A DNA stretch of 48,256 nt from positions 1 to 48,256 of the IMG/VR virus record IMGVR_UViG_3300027833_000012; one strand, given 5' to 3'. The stretch is from a virus. The first letter of the stretch is position 1; the number at the start of each line of letters is the position of its first letter. The position numbers and the translations under genes were made by a program. Under the pieces are notes generated by a model, which saw only the letters and a list, made by a program, of their open reading frames with translations, had not been told where the DNA came from and ran no database searches. Shown here piece after piece: positions 38,358 through 46,207 of the stretch.

Positions 38358-39401
38358 TTAAAATAATTCTAATTGTCCGTTACGAAATACTGGGGATTTA
38401 ACATAGAAGAACCATTTACCATCTTCAGTAGCCACAAAGTAAACTTCACTAGCTGATATTATTTCCCTCTTATCATTATCACCAATTAAATAAAACCATG
38501 GTGCTTCATCAAATGGGTTATATTGTACTTGTGACATACCACTTGTATTACCACTATCTGTTGCGACTACTGTACCTGAAACACCAGCAATTAATTGTCT
38601 AGTACCAGCGTTACCATCGTCTTCTTTAGATTTTTTAATTCTATTAGCACCACTTTCAGAAGTTTGGAATACTATGTTACCTTTTAATCTAACTTCATTT
38701 GTATACATGTTAGCTAAATTACCCTTCTTACCACTACTATTAGTTGTATAAATACCAACCATACCATTCTTACCTTGATTTCGATGTGTCCTATTGGTGT
38801 GGAACCATAAGTTTTGACCAATTAAATCTTCAGTGTCCACATATTTATCAAGTGGTTTTAACTTTTCGTAATACATTTCTCTTAGTAGGGTTTTAACAAT
38901 GTTTTTAGTACTTTCTTTCATAGTATCATTTCCACATTTATGACATATATATTTATCGTGTGGTTCTGTTTCAGATTCTTTCCAAGACCAACCACAATCA
39001 TAACAGTTTATCTTTTTATCTTTCTTACCAACACTCTCATTTTGAGGTTGATATAATACAAAATTAGCATTAGGAAAAAGAACTATCTCACCTGTACCAT
39101 ATTTTTTTGTTCTAGTGACTATTGAATCATAACCCTTAGACATTAATTTCTTAGTTAAGGATTTACCCTTTGCTTTATATTTTTTTGCTAAGTCTCTCTT
39201 ATAATCTATAACATCTTCATACCCATCTAAATCTATAATTAAGGGTTTATTAAGGTTAGCTTTACCACTAACCCATCCAGGAAGTTCTATAGTACCTGGT
39301 GTTTTTTCTAAAACATAAGTTCCATGGGGTTCAACATCTTGACCATAAGTTGAACCGTGGTAAGAAGCTGATTCCATATTTTTTATTATGTCTAATTCCA
39401 T
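38358..39401 (-). CDS. ART-like domain, zinc ribbon and C-terminal unknown domain
   Basis: 347 aa. Residues 1-120 resemble phage ADP-ribosyltransferase-fold domains: SASYHGST near the start and SKGYDSIVTRTKKYGTGEIV followed by FPNANFVLY at the end. Residues about 132-158 hold a four-Cys zinc ribbon (CYDCGWSW, ICHKCGND). At about 165 an internal NIVKTLLREMYYE copies the opening helix of other proteins here, and a beta-rich domain follows (WFHTNRTHRNQGKNGMVG). It looks like two proteins joined. The ART assignment is tentative, and no clear catalytic Glu pair was found. Confidence 0.55.
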   Translation of the reverse strand: MELDIIKNMESASYHGSTYGQDVEPHGTYVLEKTPGTIELPGWVSGKANLNKPLIIDLDGYEDVIDYKRDLAKKYKAKGKSLTKKLMSKGYDSIVTRTKKYGTGEIVLFPNANFVLYQPQNESVGKKDKKINCYDCGWSWKESETEPHDKYICHKCGNDTMKESTKNIVKTLLREMYYEKLKPLDKYVDTEDLIGQNLWFHTNRTHRNQGKNGMVGIYTTNSSGKKGNLANMYTNEVRLKGNIVFQTSESGANRIKKSKEDDGNAGTRQLIAGVSGTVVATDSGNTSGMSQVQYNPFDEAPWFYLIGDNDKREIISASEVYFVATEDGKWFFYVKSPVFRNGQLELF

Positions 39402-39481
39402 AGTATTATAACTTTAATAATAAATATAAGTTATTGGTTAAAAAGTAAGGTTTAACTTAATTCTTTTAACCTTTCTAACTA

Positions 39482-39513
39482 CAAATATATGGTTTTTTTA
39501 TTTTATAATCAAA
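39482..39513 (-). promoter_or_regulatory. Promoter of the ART/ParB-like/530-aa unit
   Basis: Minus strand: TTTG, 20-bp spacer, TATATTTG. Confidence 0.7.
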
Positions 39514-39519
39514 TAATAA

Positions 39520-39550
39520 TTGACTTATTTATTTATTTAAAGTATATTTA
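39520..39550 (+). promoter_or_regulatory. Plus-strand promoter of the GIY-YIG gene
   Basis: TTGAC, 20 bases from TTG to the box, TATATTTA, ending 3 bases before the ATG at 39554. With a box centred at -7 the mRNA would begin at or next to the ATG, so it may be leaderless. Confidence 0.6.
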
Positions 39551-39553
39551 GAT

Positions 39554-39874
39554 ATGGGTATAGTTTATTTATTAAGGGTGGATAATGGTGATGAATTTTT
39601 ATATAAGATTGGTATTACTAAGTATACAGCTGAAAAAAGAATTAAGGGTGGTTTACAAACGGGTAATGGTAATGAAATTACGGTTATTAATACATTTGAG
39701 ACAAAGTATAATAATAAGATTGAAAACTCATTACATAGAATGTTCGGAACCAATAGAAAGAAGGGTGAGTGGTTTAATTTGGATATTGAAACCGTTAAAG
39801 GTTTTATAGATAAATGTCAGACACTACACGATAATTTTATTTATTTAGAGAAAATGAAGAATCCCTTTATTTAA
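39554..39874 (+). CDS. T5orf172-type GIY-YIG nuclease domain protein
   Basis: 106 aa. YLLRVDNGDEFLYKIGITKY is the T5orf172/MUG113 form of the GIY-YIG core, followed by a conserved Arg (AEKRIKGG) and a Glu (NKIENSLHRMFG) and the WFNL element. A stand-alone nuclease domain. It is the only plus-strand gene in the window and overlaps the end of the nucleotidyltransferase gene by 8 bp. Own promoter, orientation and position suggest a separate arrival. Confidence 0.85.
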   Translation: MGIVYLLRVDNGDEFLYKIGITKYTAEKRIKGGLQTGNGNEITVINTFETKYNNKIENSLHRMFGTNRKKGEWFNLDIETVKGFIDKCQTLHDNFIYLEKMKNPFI

Positions 39875-40868
39875 GGGATTCTTCATTCAATAGTTTAAAT
39901 GTTTTAAATAATAAGCGTCTAGGTCTTGATATAATGTATTCATCATATTCATACCCTAAGAATTCAATATGTTCTTTAAATTTCTTAATACATTCACCTA
40001 ACAACTTACCACTAATACCAAATTCTTTAATAATCATCTTACCGTTAAACTTAGTACTTACAAATTGTTTTTTAGTCATTTTATAATTTATTTCAGAAGT
40101 ATGTAAATCAATATCACACTCTGGAAATTTATCTTTAATAACTGAAATATTATTACTCTTTAAATTACTAACATATGATTTATCATAATCTTCATGTGGT
40201 ACTCCACTAATATAAGTAAGGAAGCCCATATAAGATTGTCTTCTAACGTCACGACCTCTATTAACCTTAGTTAAATTCTCAATCTGAAATATCCAAGGTG
40301 TGTAATACTTTGAAGTCATTACATAATCATATATATCTTCTATAGTTTGAAATCCCTTAGTAAATCTATCATAATCATACCCTAAGAATTCAAATATCTT
40401 TCTGAAATCCTTAGACACCATAATTTTAAATTTATTATTGGAATCATAAATATGATTTATCCATAAACCTTCCATACCATACTTAAAACCAATAGATTGA
40501 GCTATCTTACCGAAGTAATTACCAAATCCATAATCATAGTAATGACAGTAACTTTCAAAATCTTCTTCTTTACATGTAATTAAATCTATCTGAGTTGAAT
40601 CATAATCAAATGAATGACAATTACCATTATGAAATATCTCACCTGGTTTAAATACTCTATTTATGTATTCATCAATATTAAAATTTGTATCTGTAACTAC
40701 ACAAATTATGTCAATATCACCATGACTCTCTTTATTCTTGTAATTTTTAACTACCCTTAAGTTTGTGAAATCAGAAAACATTATTGTAACTAATTCCTTA
40801 CATAGTTTTAGGTACTTTTCATTACTACACCTCTCTGTATGTACTATTTTTAACGCTTTCCCTCCCAT
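39867..40868 (-). CDS. Polymerase-beta-type nucleotidyltransferase
   Basis: 333 aa. The N-terminal 120 residues show the nucleotidyltransferase core: a KNKESHGDIDIICVV strand with D-x-D metal ligands, then STQIDLITC with the third Asp. The remainder is helical (GFLTYISGVPHEDY, CIKKFKEHIEFLG), as in CCA-adding and poly(A) polymerases. Because most tRNA genes here lack an encoded CCA, a CCA-adding role is attractive but unproven; toxin-type nucleotidyltransferases are the alternative. Confidence 0.7.
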   Translation of the reverse strand: MGGKALKIVHTERCSNEKYLKLCKELVTIMFSDFTNLRVVKNYKNKESHGDIDIICVVTDTNFNIDEYINRVFKPGEIFHNGNCHSFDYDSTQIDLITCKEEDFESYCHYYDYGFGNYFGKIAQSIGFKYGMEGLWINHIYDSNNKFKIMVSKDFRKIFEFLGYDYDRFTKGFQTIEDIYDYVMTSKYYTPWIFQIENLTKVNRGRDVRRQSYMGFLTYISGVPHEDYDKSYVSNLKSNNISVIKDKFPECDIDLHTSEINYKMTKKQFVSTKFNGKMIIKEFGISGKLLGECIKKFKEHIEFLGYEYDEYIISRPRRLLFKTFKLLNEESLK

Positions 40869-40869
40869 T

Positions 40870-41160
40870 TTATTTATCTTTATTTATAAAAACTTTATAT
40901 ACTATAACATCTTGATTACGAATACTTAATAAATATTCTCTAGTTATTGGACATCTATTAATCATTAACTCATTTTTAAATTCTTCTGAATTAGGGTCTA
41001 TTTTTGTTAATTCAAACATATCATGTAATTGTTCTAAGTTTGAATTTCTAATCATATTTATAAGCATTTCTTTATATATGTATTCATCACCTAGAGCCAT
41101 ACTATCCTTAATAAGTTTTAAATACTCATTAGTAATTTTATGTTCACTTCTATGTTCCAT
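40870..41160 (-). CDS. Hypothetical protein
   Basis: 96 aa, helical with a short C-terminal strand (DVIVYKVFINKDK). Not recognised. One base from both the PARP gene and the nucleotidyltransferase gene, so a tight three-gene unit. Confidence 0.65.
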   Translation of the reverse strand: MEHRSEHKITNEYLKLIKDSMALGDEYIYKEMLINMIRNSNLEQLHDMFELTKIDPNSEEFKNELMINRCPITREYLLSIRNQDVIVYKVFINKDK

Positions 41161-41161
41161 T

Positions 41162-42451
41162 TTAATTCTGTATTTCGATTAAGTATGCAATTGTACACTG
41201 CTTACCGTTATATATTATAAATTCATCATTTCTTAAATCAACACCACCATGTGCATATACACTATCATAACCTTCATTATCCATAACCTTTTTAGATAAC
41301 TTATAACAAGAACTATCATGAGTCTTAATGTGTTTTTGGTTACCAACATGTACATCAAATAAAGCTAAATAACCCTTATTCGAACCACCATTAGTCCAAT
41401 AAGAACCCCTAAGTGAACTATAACCTATCGATTTTTGAGCCTTATTAGCAAAATAAATACCATCACCAAACATACTACCAGTATGTATAGCACCAGAAGG
41501 TCTAATCATAAGTCCAGTTTGTATGATATTAAACCAATTTTCATTCCTGGAACCATGCCAGTAAAGTCTATTCTTTTTAACTCTAGCTTTATTAAAGTTT
41601 TCATCAAAATCAGCTTGAGTTCTTTCATTGATACACTTAAATATTTTCTTAGCTTGTTTTTTATTCTTACCTAATAACTTATATATTAATTTAAGTCTTT
41701 CTTCATCTTCCTCCACAGAAACTTTAAGACCCATTTGTTCAAGTAGTGTTATTTCATCACCCTTATCTTCACCAATCTTGGTGTTAACACTATCTCTTTG
41801 TTGTTTAAGTAATCTTACTTGACCAGCCATAGTATCAAGAGTATCTTGTTCATTAGATAAAAAATCATTTACCTTATCAAGATTATTTTTAACATCAGAA
41901 GTGTTAATTAAATAATCTCTAACATCTTTCATTTCTCTTGGTATTATACTGTATAAGCTAATTAATAATTCATTAAGTTTATTAACATCCATACCTATCT
42001 TAACTGATTTAACAGCATCATTAAGTATGTCTTGAGCCGAATCAATTTGTTTTTGTGTTACGGTATCTTGTGTAACCTTATAATTCTTCTGTATTGCTTT
42101 ATTTGCAAAACTCATTAATTCATCAAAAAGGTTTCTAACCTTAACACAACTAATATCAGCAGTTTTACTTTTATTAGTACCTGTATTATCAGTAATCTTT
42201 TCAGATACCATGTCGGTAACATCTTTATAACCCTTACTATTACTAGTCTTATTCTTATAAATTTTATTCCACTCGTATGATTGTTTATAAACAGTAGTTA
42301 ATCTCTTACCAACTCTACCATATTCACACTTTATCTTACCATCACTTTGTTCTTCCATGATGTAAACCTTATTAGATTGACCCGTCTTACCGTTATCAAC
42401 CGAAACGTGAATAAGCTTTGCAAATTTTAAACCGTTTTCTTTAACTATCAT
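41162..42451 (-). CDS. Poly(ADP-ribose) polymerase (PARP) with WGR domain
   Basis: 429 aa in the order WGR (residues about 10-90, with CEYGRVGKR in the place of the W-G-R core), helical regulatory domain (about 120-280) and PARP catalytic domain (about 285-429). The catalytic H-Y-E triad is intact: H299 in LYWHGSRNENW, Y333 in GDGIYFANK, E410 in NDEFIIYN. The intact Glu fits chain-forming PARPs rather than mono-ADP-ribosylators. It uses NAD+ and releases nicotinamide, the NAMPT substrate made by this phage. WGR domains sense DNA or RNA ends. Own promoter at 42475-42506. Confidence 0.93.
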   Translation of the reverse strand: MIVKENGLKFAKLIHVSVDNGKTGQSNKVYIMEEQSDGKIKCEYGRVGKRLTTVYKQSYEWNKIYKNKTSNSKGYKDVTDMVSEKITDNTGTNKSKTADISCVKVRNLFDELMSFANKAIQKNYKVTQDTVTQKQIDSAQDILNDAVKSVKIGMDVNKLNELLISLYSIIPREMKDVRDYLINTSDVKNNLDKVNDFLSNEQDTLDTMAGQVRLLKQQRDSVNTKIGEDKGDEITLLEQMGLKVSVEEDEERLKLIYKLLGKNKKQAKKIFKCINERTQADFDENFNKARVKKNRLYWHGSRNENWFNIIQTGLMIRPSGAIHTGSMFGDGIYFANKAQKSIGYSSLRGSYWTNGGSNKGYLALFDVHVGNQKHIKTHDSSCYKLSKKVMDNEGYDSVYAHGGVDLRNDEFIIYNGKQCTIAYLIEIQN

Positions 42452-42474
42452 AATATTGTTTTTATTATTTAATA

Positions 42475-42506
42475 CAAATATAAGGATAATAATTTAATAA
42501 AACAAA
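42475..42506 (-). promoter_or_regulatory. Promoter of the PARP unit
   Basis: Minus strand: TTTG, 20-bp spacer, TATATTTG; lies within a long hairpin. Confidence 0.65.
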
Positions 42507-42516
42507 TTATTATCCT
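42482..42516 (-). terminator. Long A/T-rich hairpin at gene end
   Basis: AAGGATAATAATTT pairs with AAATTATTATCCTT (14 bp, 7-base loop) right after the 2H phosphoesterase stop. No T tract follows on the minus strand, so it may be a weak terminator or RNA end stabiliser, and it encloses the PARP promoter. Confidence 0.5.
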
Positions 42517-43019
42517 TATATAAACCCCTTAACTATTAAATCATGTAAATAAATTGAATGTGGGGCCCACTTTTCATTTGCATATCCAAGACTCATATGT
42601 AACCCCCAGTGTGGTCTATCAAGACCTAATTCGGTTCTTATCCCATGTAATTCAAGTCTATGTTCTTGTGGTATCGTAAACCACCAATGTAATGTACTAC
42701 CAGGTTTAGATGAATCGGTCTTTGGTTGTAAGTCTAATATCACATCAATTTTAGTGTTATGATATTTCTCTTTAATTTCTAACCATTTACCATTTGATTC
42801 AGATTTTCTATCATTTATAAATGTGATATGTGGACCTCTTAATGGTCTATTAAGTTTTAGGTTATACCTCTTCTTTAAAAACCAATTGTAATAGTCAATC
42901 ATATCGTCATTAAATACAACCATAGCAATACATTTCCATGAACCTTGTTTATCATGTTTTTTAGTCATATTCTTAGGGTCAAATTTAATAACCCCACTAA
43001 CTTTAACAGTTGTCTTCAT
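42516..43019 (-). CDS. 2H phosphoesterase, second type
   Basis: 167 aa with two H-x-[ST] motifs: GPHITFIND (about residues 63-71) and GLHMSLGYAN (about 140-149). Not closely similar to the copy at 8808. Candidates are cyclic phosphodiesterase, RNA end-processing or Acb1-like anti-CBASS activity. It stands immediately upstream of the PARP gene, where a role in ADP-ribose cyclic phosphate breakdown is conceivable. Confidence 0.75.
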   Translation of the reverse strand: MKTTVKVSGVIKFDPKNMTKKHDKQGSWKCIAMVVFNDDMIDYYNWFLKKRYNLKLNRPLRGPHITFINDRKSESNGKWLEIKEKYHNTKIDVILDLQPKTDSSKPGSTLHWWFTIPQEHRLELHGIRTELGLDRPHWGLHMSLGYANEKWAPHSIYLHDLIVKGFI

Positions 43020-43025
43020 TTACAG

Positions 43026-44027
43026 TTATTTTAAATTATACTTATTCAAAACATCTTCCCATTCTTCATTAGATATAAAATCTAGTATTTTAATGTTTAA
43101 TTCCCTTAATGAACCCTTACCTATAATTCCAAATGTTTGACTTTCGAAATTATCCTCAGATAAATTAATCCCACTAAACATATCTTTACCTATTAAGTAT
43201 TGTAATACTGGTGTATCATAGACAAAGGCATCTAAATCACCTTCATTCATAGCTATAAACGCTTCTTCAGGGTTATTATATGAAATATACTTAATATCGT
43301 TTGATTCTAAAAACTTAGAAACATGACTACCACTTATGGTAGCAACTTTACACTTATTTAAATCACCAAGCGTTATTGGTTCTTTTTCAGTTGCATTATC
43401 AATTTGTAGTATCATATAACCAGTTAATATCATTGATACCCACATAAGTGTTAAAGACATAAATTTACCAATCCTAGTCTTAGCAACAACATATCCTTCA
43501 CCAACTGTTGTCATTGTTGCTGAAACCCATATTAATGAATTCATATAACCCTTAACGTTTTTCTCAATCGCATCATTCTTCGTCGCTTCAATAAAGAAAA
43601 ATAGTCCACCAAGTAAAATTACAGTAATCGCTAACTTACCAATTGGTACTAATAAAGACATAAACCTAAAGTTAGATTTAGCATCATCTGTATAAGCTAT
43701 ACTAGTACTTGTAGCATAAAATGGTTGTGAAAAATTAACCTTAGATAATCTATCTTTAGTTATTGTTGTAGGTGCGAAAAAATAGTCAAAATCAACGCTA
43801 TCCTTAGCTATTCTATCAATGATATTATCATAACTTCCAGTAACCTCTACTAATTTATATGGTACATCAATACCCTTAACTAAATCAACACACAAACCAC
43901 TGTAATGACCATTATCATACTTCATGGTAAATGGTGGGTCCAATTTTACACCAACCTTAATCGTATCTTTTTCAATGTTTTGTGAAAAAGAAATCATACT
44001 AATTAAAAAAAATACTATACTTCTCAT
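43026..44027 (-). CDS. Ionotropic glutamate receptor-like ion channel (GluR0 type)
   Basis: 333 aa. Signal peptide (MRSIVFFLISMISFSQ), first half of a type-3 solute-binding domain (about 22-118: VGVKLDPPFT, FAPTTITKDRL), membrane helix (126-146), a pore loop with TMTTVGEGY (TVGEG at 174-178, the place of the K+ filter TVGYG), second membrane helix (187-208), then the rest of the binding domain (about 215-333, ATISGSHVSKFLE). This S1-TM-P-TM-S2 order is that of prokaryotic glutamate-receptor channels. It should open on binding an amino acid outside the inner membrane. The E in the filter would change selectivity. Confidence 0.9.
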   Translation of the reverse strand: MRSIVFFLISMISFSQNIEKDTIKVGVKLDPPFTMKYDNGHYSGLCVDLVKGIDVPYKLVEVTGSYDNIIDRIAKDSVDFDYFFAPTTITKDRLSKVNFSQPFYATSTSIAYTDDAKSNFRFMSLLVPIGKLAITVILLGGLFFFIEATKNDAIEKNVKGYMNSLIWVSATMTTVGEGYVVAKTRIGKFMSLTLMWVSMILTGYMILQIDNATEKEPITLGDLNKCKVATISGSHVSKFLESNDIKYISYNNPEEAFIAMNEGDLDAFVYDTPVLQYLIGKDMFSGINLSEDNFESQTFGIIGKGSLRELNIKILDFISNEEWEDVLNKYNLK

Positions 44028-44049
44028 TGTTTATTATTTTAAGTTAATA

Positions 44050-44080
44050 CAAATATACATAAAAAAAAGGTGATTACAAA
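44050..44080 (-). promoter_or_regulatory. Promoter of the receptor-like channel
   Basis: Minus strand: TTTTG, 19-bp spacer, TATATTTG; shares its left part with the terminator of the upstream unit. Confidence 0.65.
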
Positions 44081-44101
44081 ATATAATCACCTTTTTTTTT
44101 T
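44061..44101. terminator. Bidirectional-looking terminator
   Basis: Stem GGTGATTA/TAATCACC with T tracts of eight or more on both strands. Confidence 0.8.
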
Positions 44102-44105
44102 AATA

Positions 44106-44642
44106 TTAATCATAACTACCACCAGAATCGTATGAACTAGAATCTGAGCTAGATGAGCTAGATGATGAACCGTAATCTGAACTAGATGAGCTAGATGATG
44201 AACCGTAATCCGAACTAGATGAACTGTAACTAGATGAACTGTAACTAGGTGATTCATAACTAGGTGATTCGTAACTAGGTGTACTATAATCTAAGTTAGT
44301 TGTTTCACTGACATTTTCATCAACATCTTCACTGAGATTTTCATCAACATCTTCATCTATAAAAAAATCATCAAATAAAAAATCAATAAGAATCAAATCA
44401 AGTATTAACTCACCAGTTTCATCATAATAATCCCAGTCATTCTTAGAAGTACCATCAGTACCTAATTTACACTTACCTGTGTAAGTTTTACCATTGTGAC
44501 TTCTAACCACCCTAAGATTAGGAGTCACTTGTTTTTTATAGGTTTTTTTAGTAACCTCTTCATTAGTCTTTTTATTTGTCATCTTATAGATACCAAACAT
44601 TAATAATACTACAACTAAACTTAATAATCCAATAATTTCCAT
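44106..44642 (-). CDS. Membrane-anchored Ser-rich protein
   Basis: 178 aa. One membrane helix at the N-terminus (about 4-21), a middle segment with GKTYTGKCKLGTDG, an acidic stretch, and a tail of Ser/Tyr repeats (SSSSSDYGSS) of about 55 residues. Not recognised. Such tails are flexible and may be phosphorylated or coat-like. It belongs to the run that includes PspA. Confidence 0.65.
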   Translation of the reverse strand: MEIIGLLSLVVVLLMFGIYKMTNKKTNEEVTKKTYKKQVTPNLRVVRSHNGKTYTGKCKLGTDGTSKNDWDYYDETGELILDLILIDFLFDDFFIDEDVDENLSEDVDENVSETTNLDYSTPSYESPSYESPSYSSSSYSSSSSDYGSSSSSSSSDYGSSSSSSSSDSSSYDSGGSYD

Positions 44643-44661
44643 TTCTTTTTTTTTTTAATAA

Positions 44662-45498
44662 TTAATAATAATGCACTTCCCATATAGGTGAGCAAAAATA
44701 AGGGTCATAATAAGAATCATAATATTCTATTTCAAATATCGGTTCTTCTACATATTCAACCTCGTATGTTATATATTCTTCATCATACTCTTCTTCATCC
44801 TCGTCATCTTCAAGATTTAATTCTAATTCATCTTGTTCTTCTTGAATTTTTAATAAATTATTCATGACTTTACTACCAGCCTCAACAATTAATTTCATGA
44901 CTTCTTCACCAGTATGGTTATCTTCAGCTAAATCATCTAAATAAATATTATTATTTACAATATCCATTATTTCAAACCAAATTGAACCTGTGGCTAAATC
45001 AGCTTCCCAAGTATCATCTTCCTCACAATTAAACTTGTTACCGTCAACAAATTCTAAAAATACTATTTCTACTGGGTTTATACCCTTTAATTCGCAAAGT
45101 GCTATTCTTAAATCTACAAAAGACTCATCATTTAATATCTCATCAAAATCCTCATCAGTATCTACGTTGAAGTATTCTTCATAAGCGAATGTCCCAGAAC
45201 CAGTATCAACTGCACTATATATTCGATAAACACGCCTAAATTCTTCTAATTTGGTTAGGTAATTAGTTAATAACTCACGACCTTTATTAGTTGGAACATA
45301 TTTATTACTTGTAATTGTAACATAACCCTTAGAATGCATATGAATAAGAAATGGTTCCAGGAATGTCTTATTACCCTCTAAAATTATTGGGTAAATATGG
45401 TTAAAATTAATTAGGTTTTCAAGAAGAAGTACCGAACAAAAGTACTTCTTCATGTCATCCGTTAATTTATACTTAGCTTCTTTAATTGTATCAGCCAT
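44662..45498 (-). CDS. Acidic hypothetical protein of the PspA unit
   Basis: 278 aa. The N-terminal third resembles a winged helix (HMHSKGYVTITSNKYVPTNKGREL); the C-terminal third is extremely acidic and Tyr-rich (DDEDEEEYDEEYITYEVEYV). It shares one base with the PspA stop, so translation is coupled. Possibly a PspA regulator by position only. Confidence 0.62.
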   Translation of the reverse strand: MADTIKEAKYKLTDDMKKYFCSVLLLENLINFNHIYPIILEGNKTFLEPFLIHMHSKGYVTITSNKYVPTNKGRELLTNYLTKLEEFRRVYRIYSAVDTGSGTFAYEEYFNVDTDEDFDEILNDESFVDLRIALCELKGINPVEIVFLEFVDGNKFNCEEDDTWEADLATGSIWFEIMDIVNNNIYLDDLAEDNHTGEEVMKLIVEAGSKVMNNLLKIQEEQDELELNLEDDEDEEEYDEEYITYEVEYVEEPIFEIEYYDSYYDPYFCSPIWEVHYY

Positions 45499-46196
45499 TA
45501 TTTACCTTCGTTTATAAAGTCAGAGAATAGTTTATCATCGTCAGTTGTTGATGATTCAGATAATAATTTATTAATCCTATCCTCATCTGACATTGTTGAA
45601 TCTTCTAGAGATTGCCAAGCACTAGCTTCAGCGTTATTACTATTAATTTTCTTACTAAGTTCTTCTAATTCTGAATTAACTCCATCCAAATTTAAGGATG
45701 ATAATTCTTTAGTGATTTCTTTATTAGCTTTAGATGCTATCATTTCACCCTTACTAGTTTGAACTTTCTCTTCAGTACTTTTTATAGTATCCTTTAACTT
45801 AATTATCTTACTTTGTAAGTCTTGTACGATTAAAGATTGTTTTTTAGCAGCCTCATCTTTCTTATTAGCCTCATTTAATAGGTTTTCATGTTTATTTAAC
45901 ATGGTAGTGATATCAATCTTAGCTGTACTCTTACCAATAACCCCAGTATCCATCATTTTCTTTAACTTTACAGCTTTATCTCTAAATGATTGTGCTTGTG
46001 ATTTTAATTTAGCAGCTTCAGACTCTAACCCAATCTGAACAGCCTTTATTCTAGCCAAACCTTCCATTGATTTTGAAAGCATTTCTTTTAAATCAACAAC
46101 CTTTTGATTTAACAATTCAATAGGGTCTTCAATTTTATCAAGCATTGCATTAGCCTTACTTTTCCCTATTCCAAAAATTCTCTTTAATAATCCCAT
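45498..46196 (-). CDS. PspA/IM30-family membrane-stress protein
   Basis: 232 aa. Starts MGLLKRIFGIGKSKANAMLD, an amphipathic membrane-binding helix, then the long coiled-coil hairpin of PspA/Vipp1 (DPIELLNQKVVDLKEML, QSFRDKAVKLKKMM). These ESCRT-III-like proteins form rods that shield and reshape damaged membranes. In a phage it could preserve membrane potential during infection. Neighbours are a membrane-anchored protein, the receptor-like channel and a lipoprotein. Confidence 0.87.
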   Translation of the reverse strand: MGLLKRIFGIGKSKANAMLDKIEDPIELLNQKVVDLKEMLSKSMEGLARIKAVQIGLESEAAKLKSQAQSFRDKAVKLKKMMDTGVIGKSTAKIDITTMLNKHENLLNEANKKDEAAKKQSLIVQDLQSKIIKLKDTIKSTEEKVQTSKGEMIASKANKEITKELSSLNLDGVNSELEELSKKINSNNAEASAWQSLEDSTMSDEDRINKLLSESSTTDDDKLFSDFINEGK

Positions 46197-46207
46197 ATAT
46201 TTACTTT

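Noticed and set aside
35749-39401. Retron or diversity-generating retroelement behind the LRR and repeat proteins
   Set aside because: No reverse transcriptase gene is present in the window.
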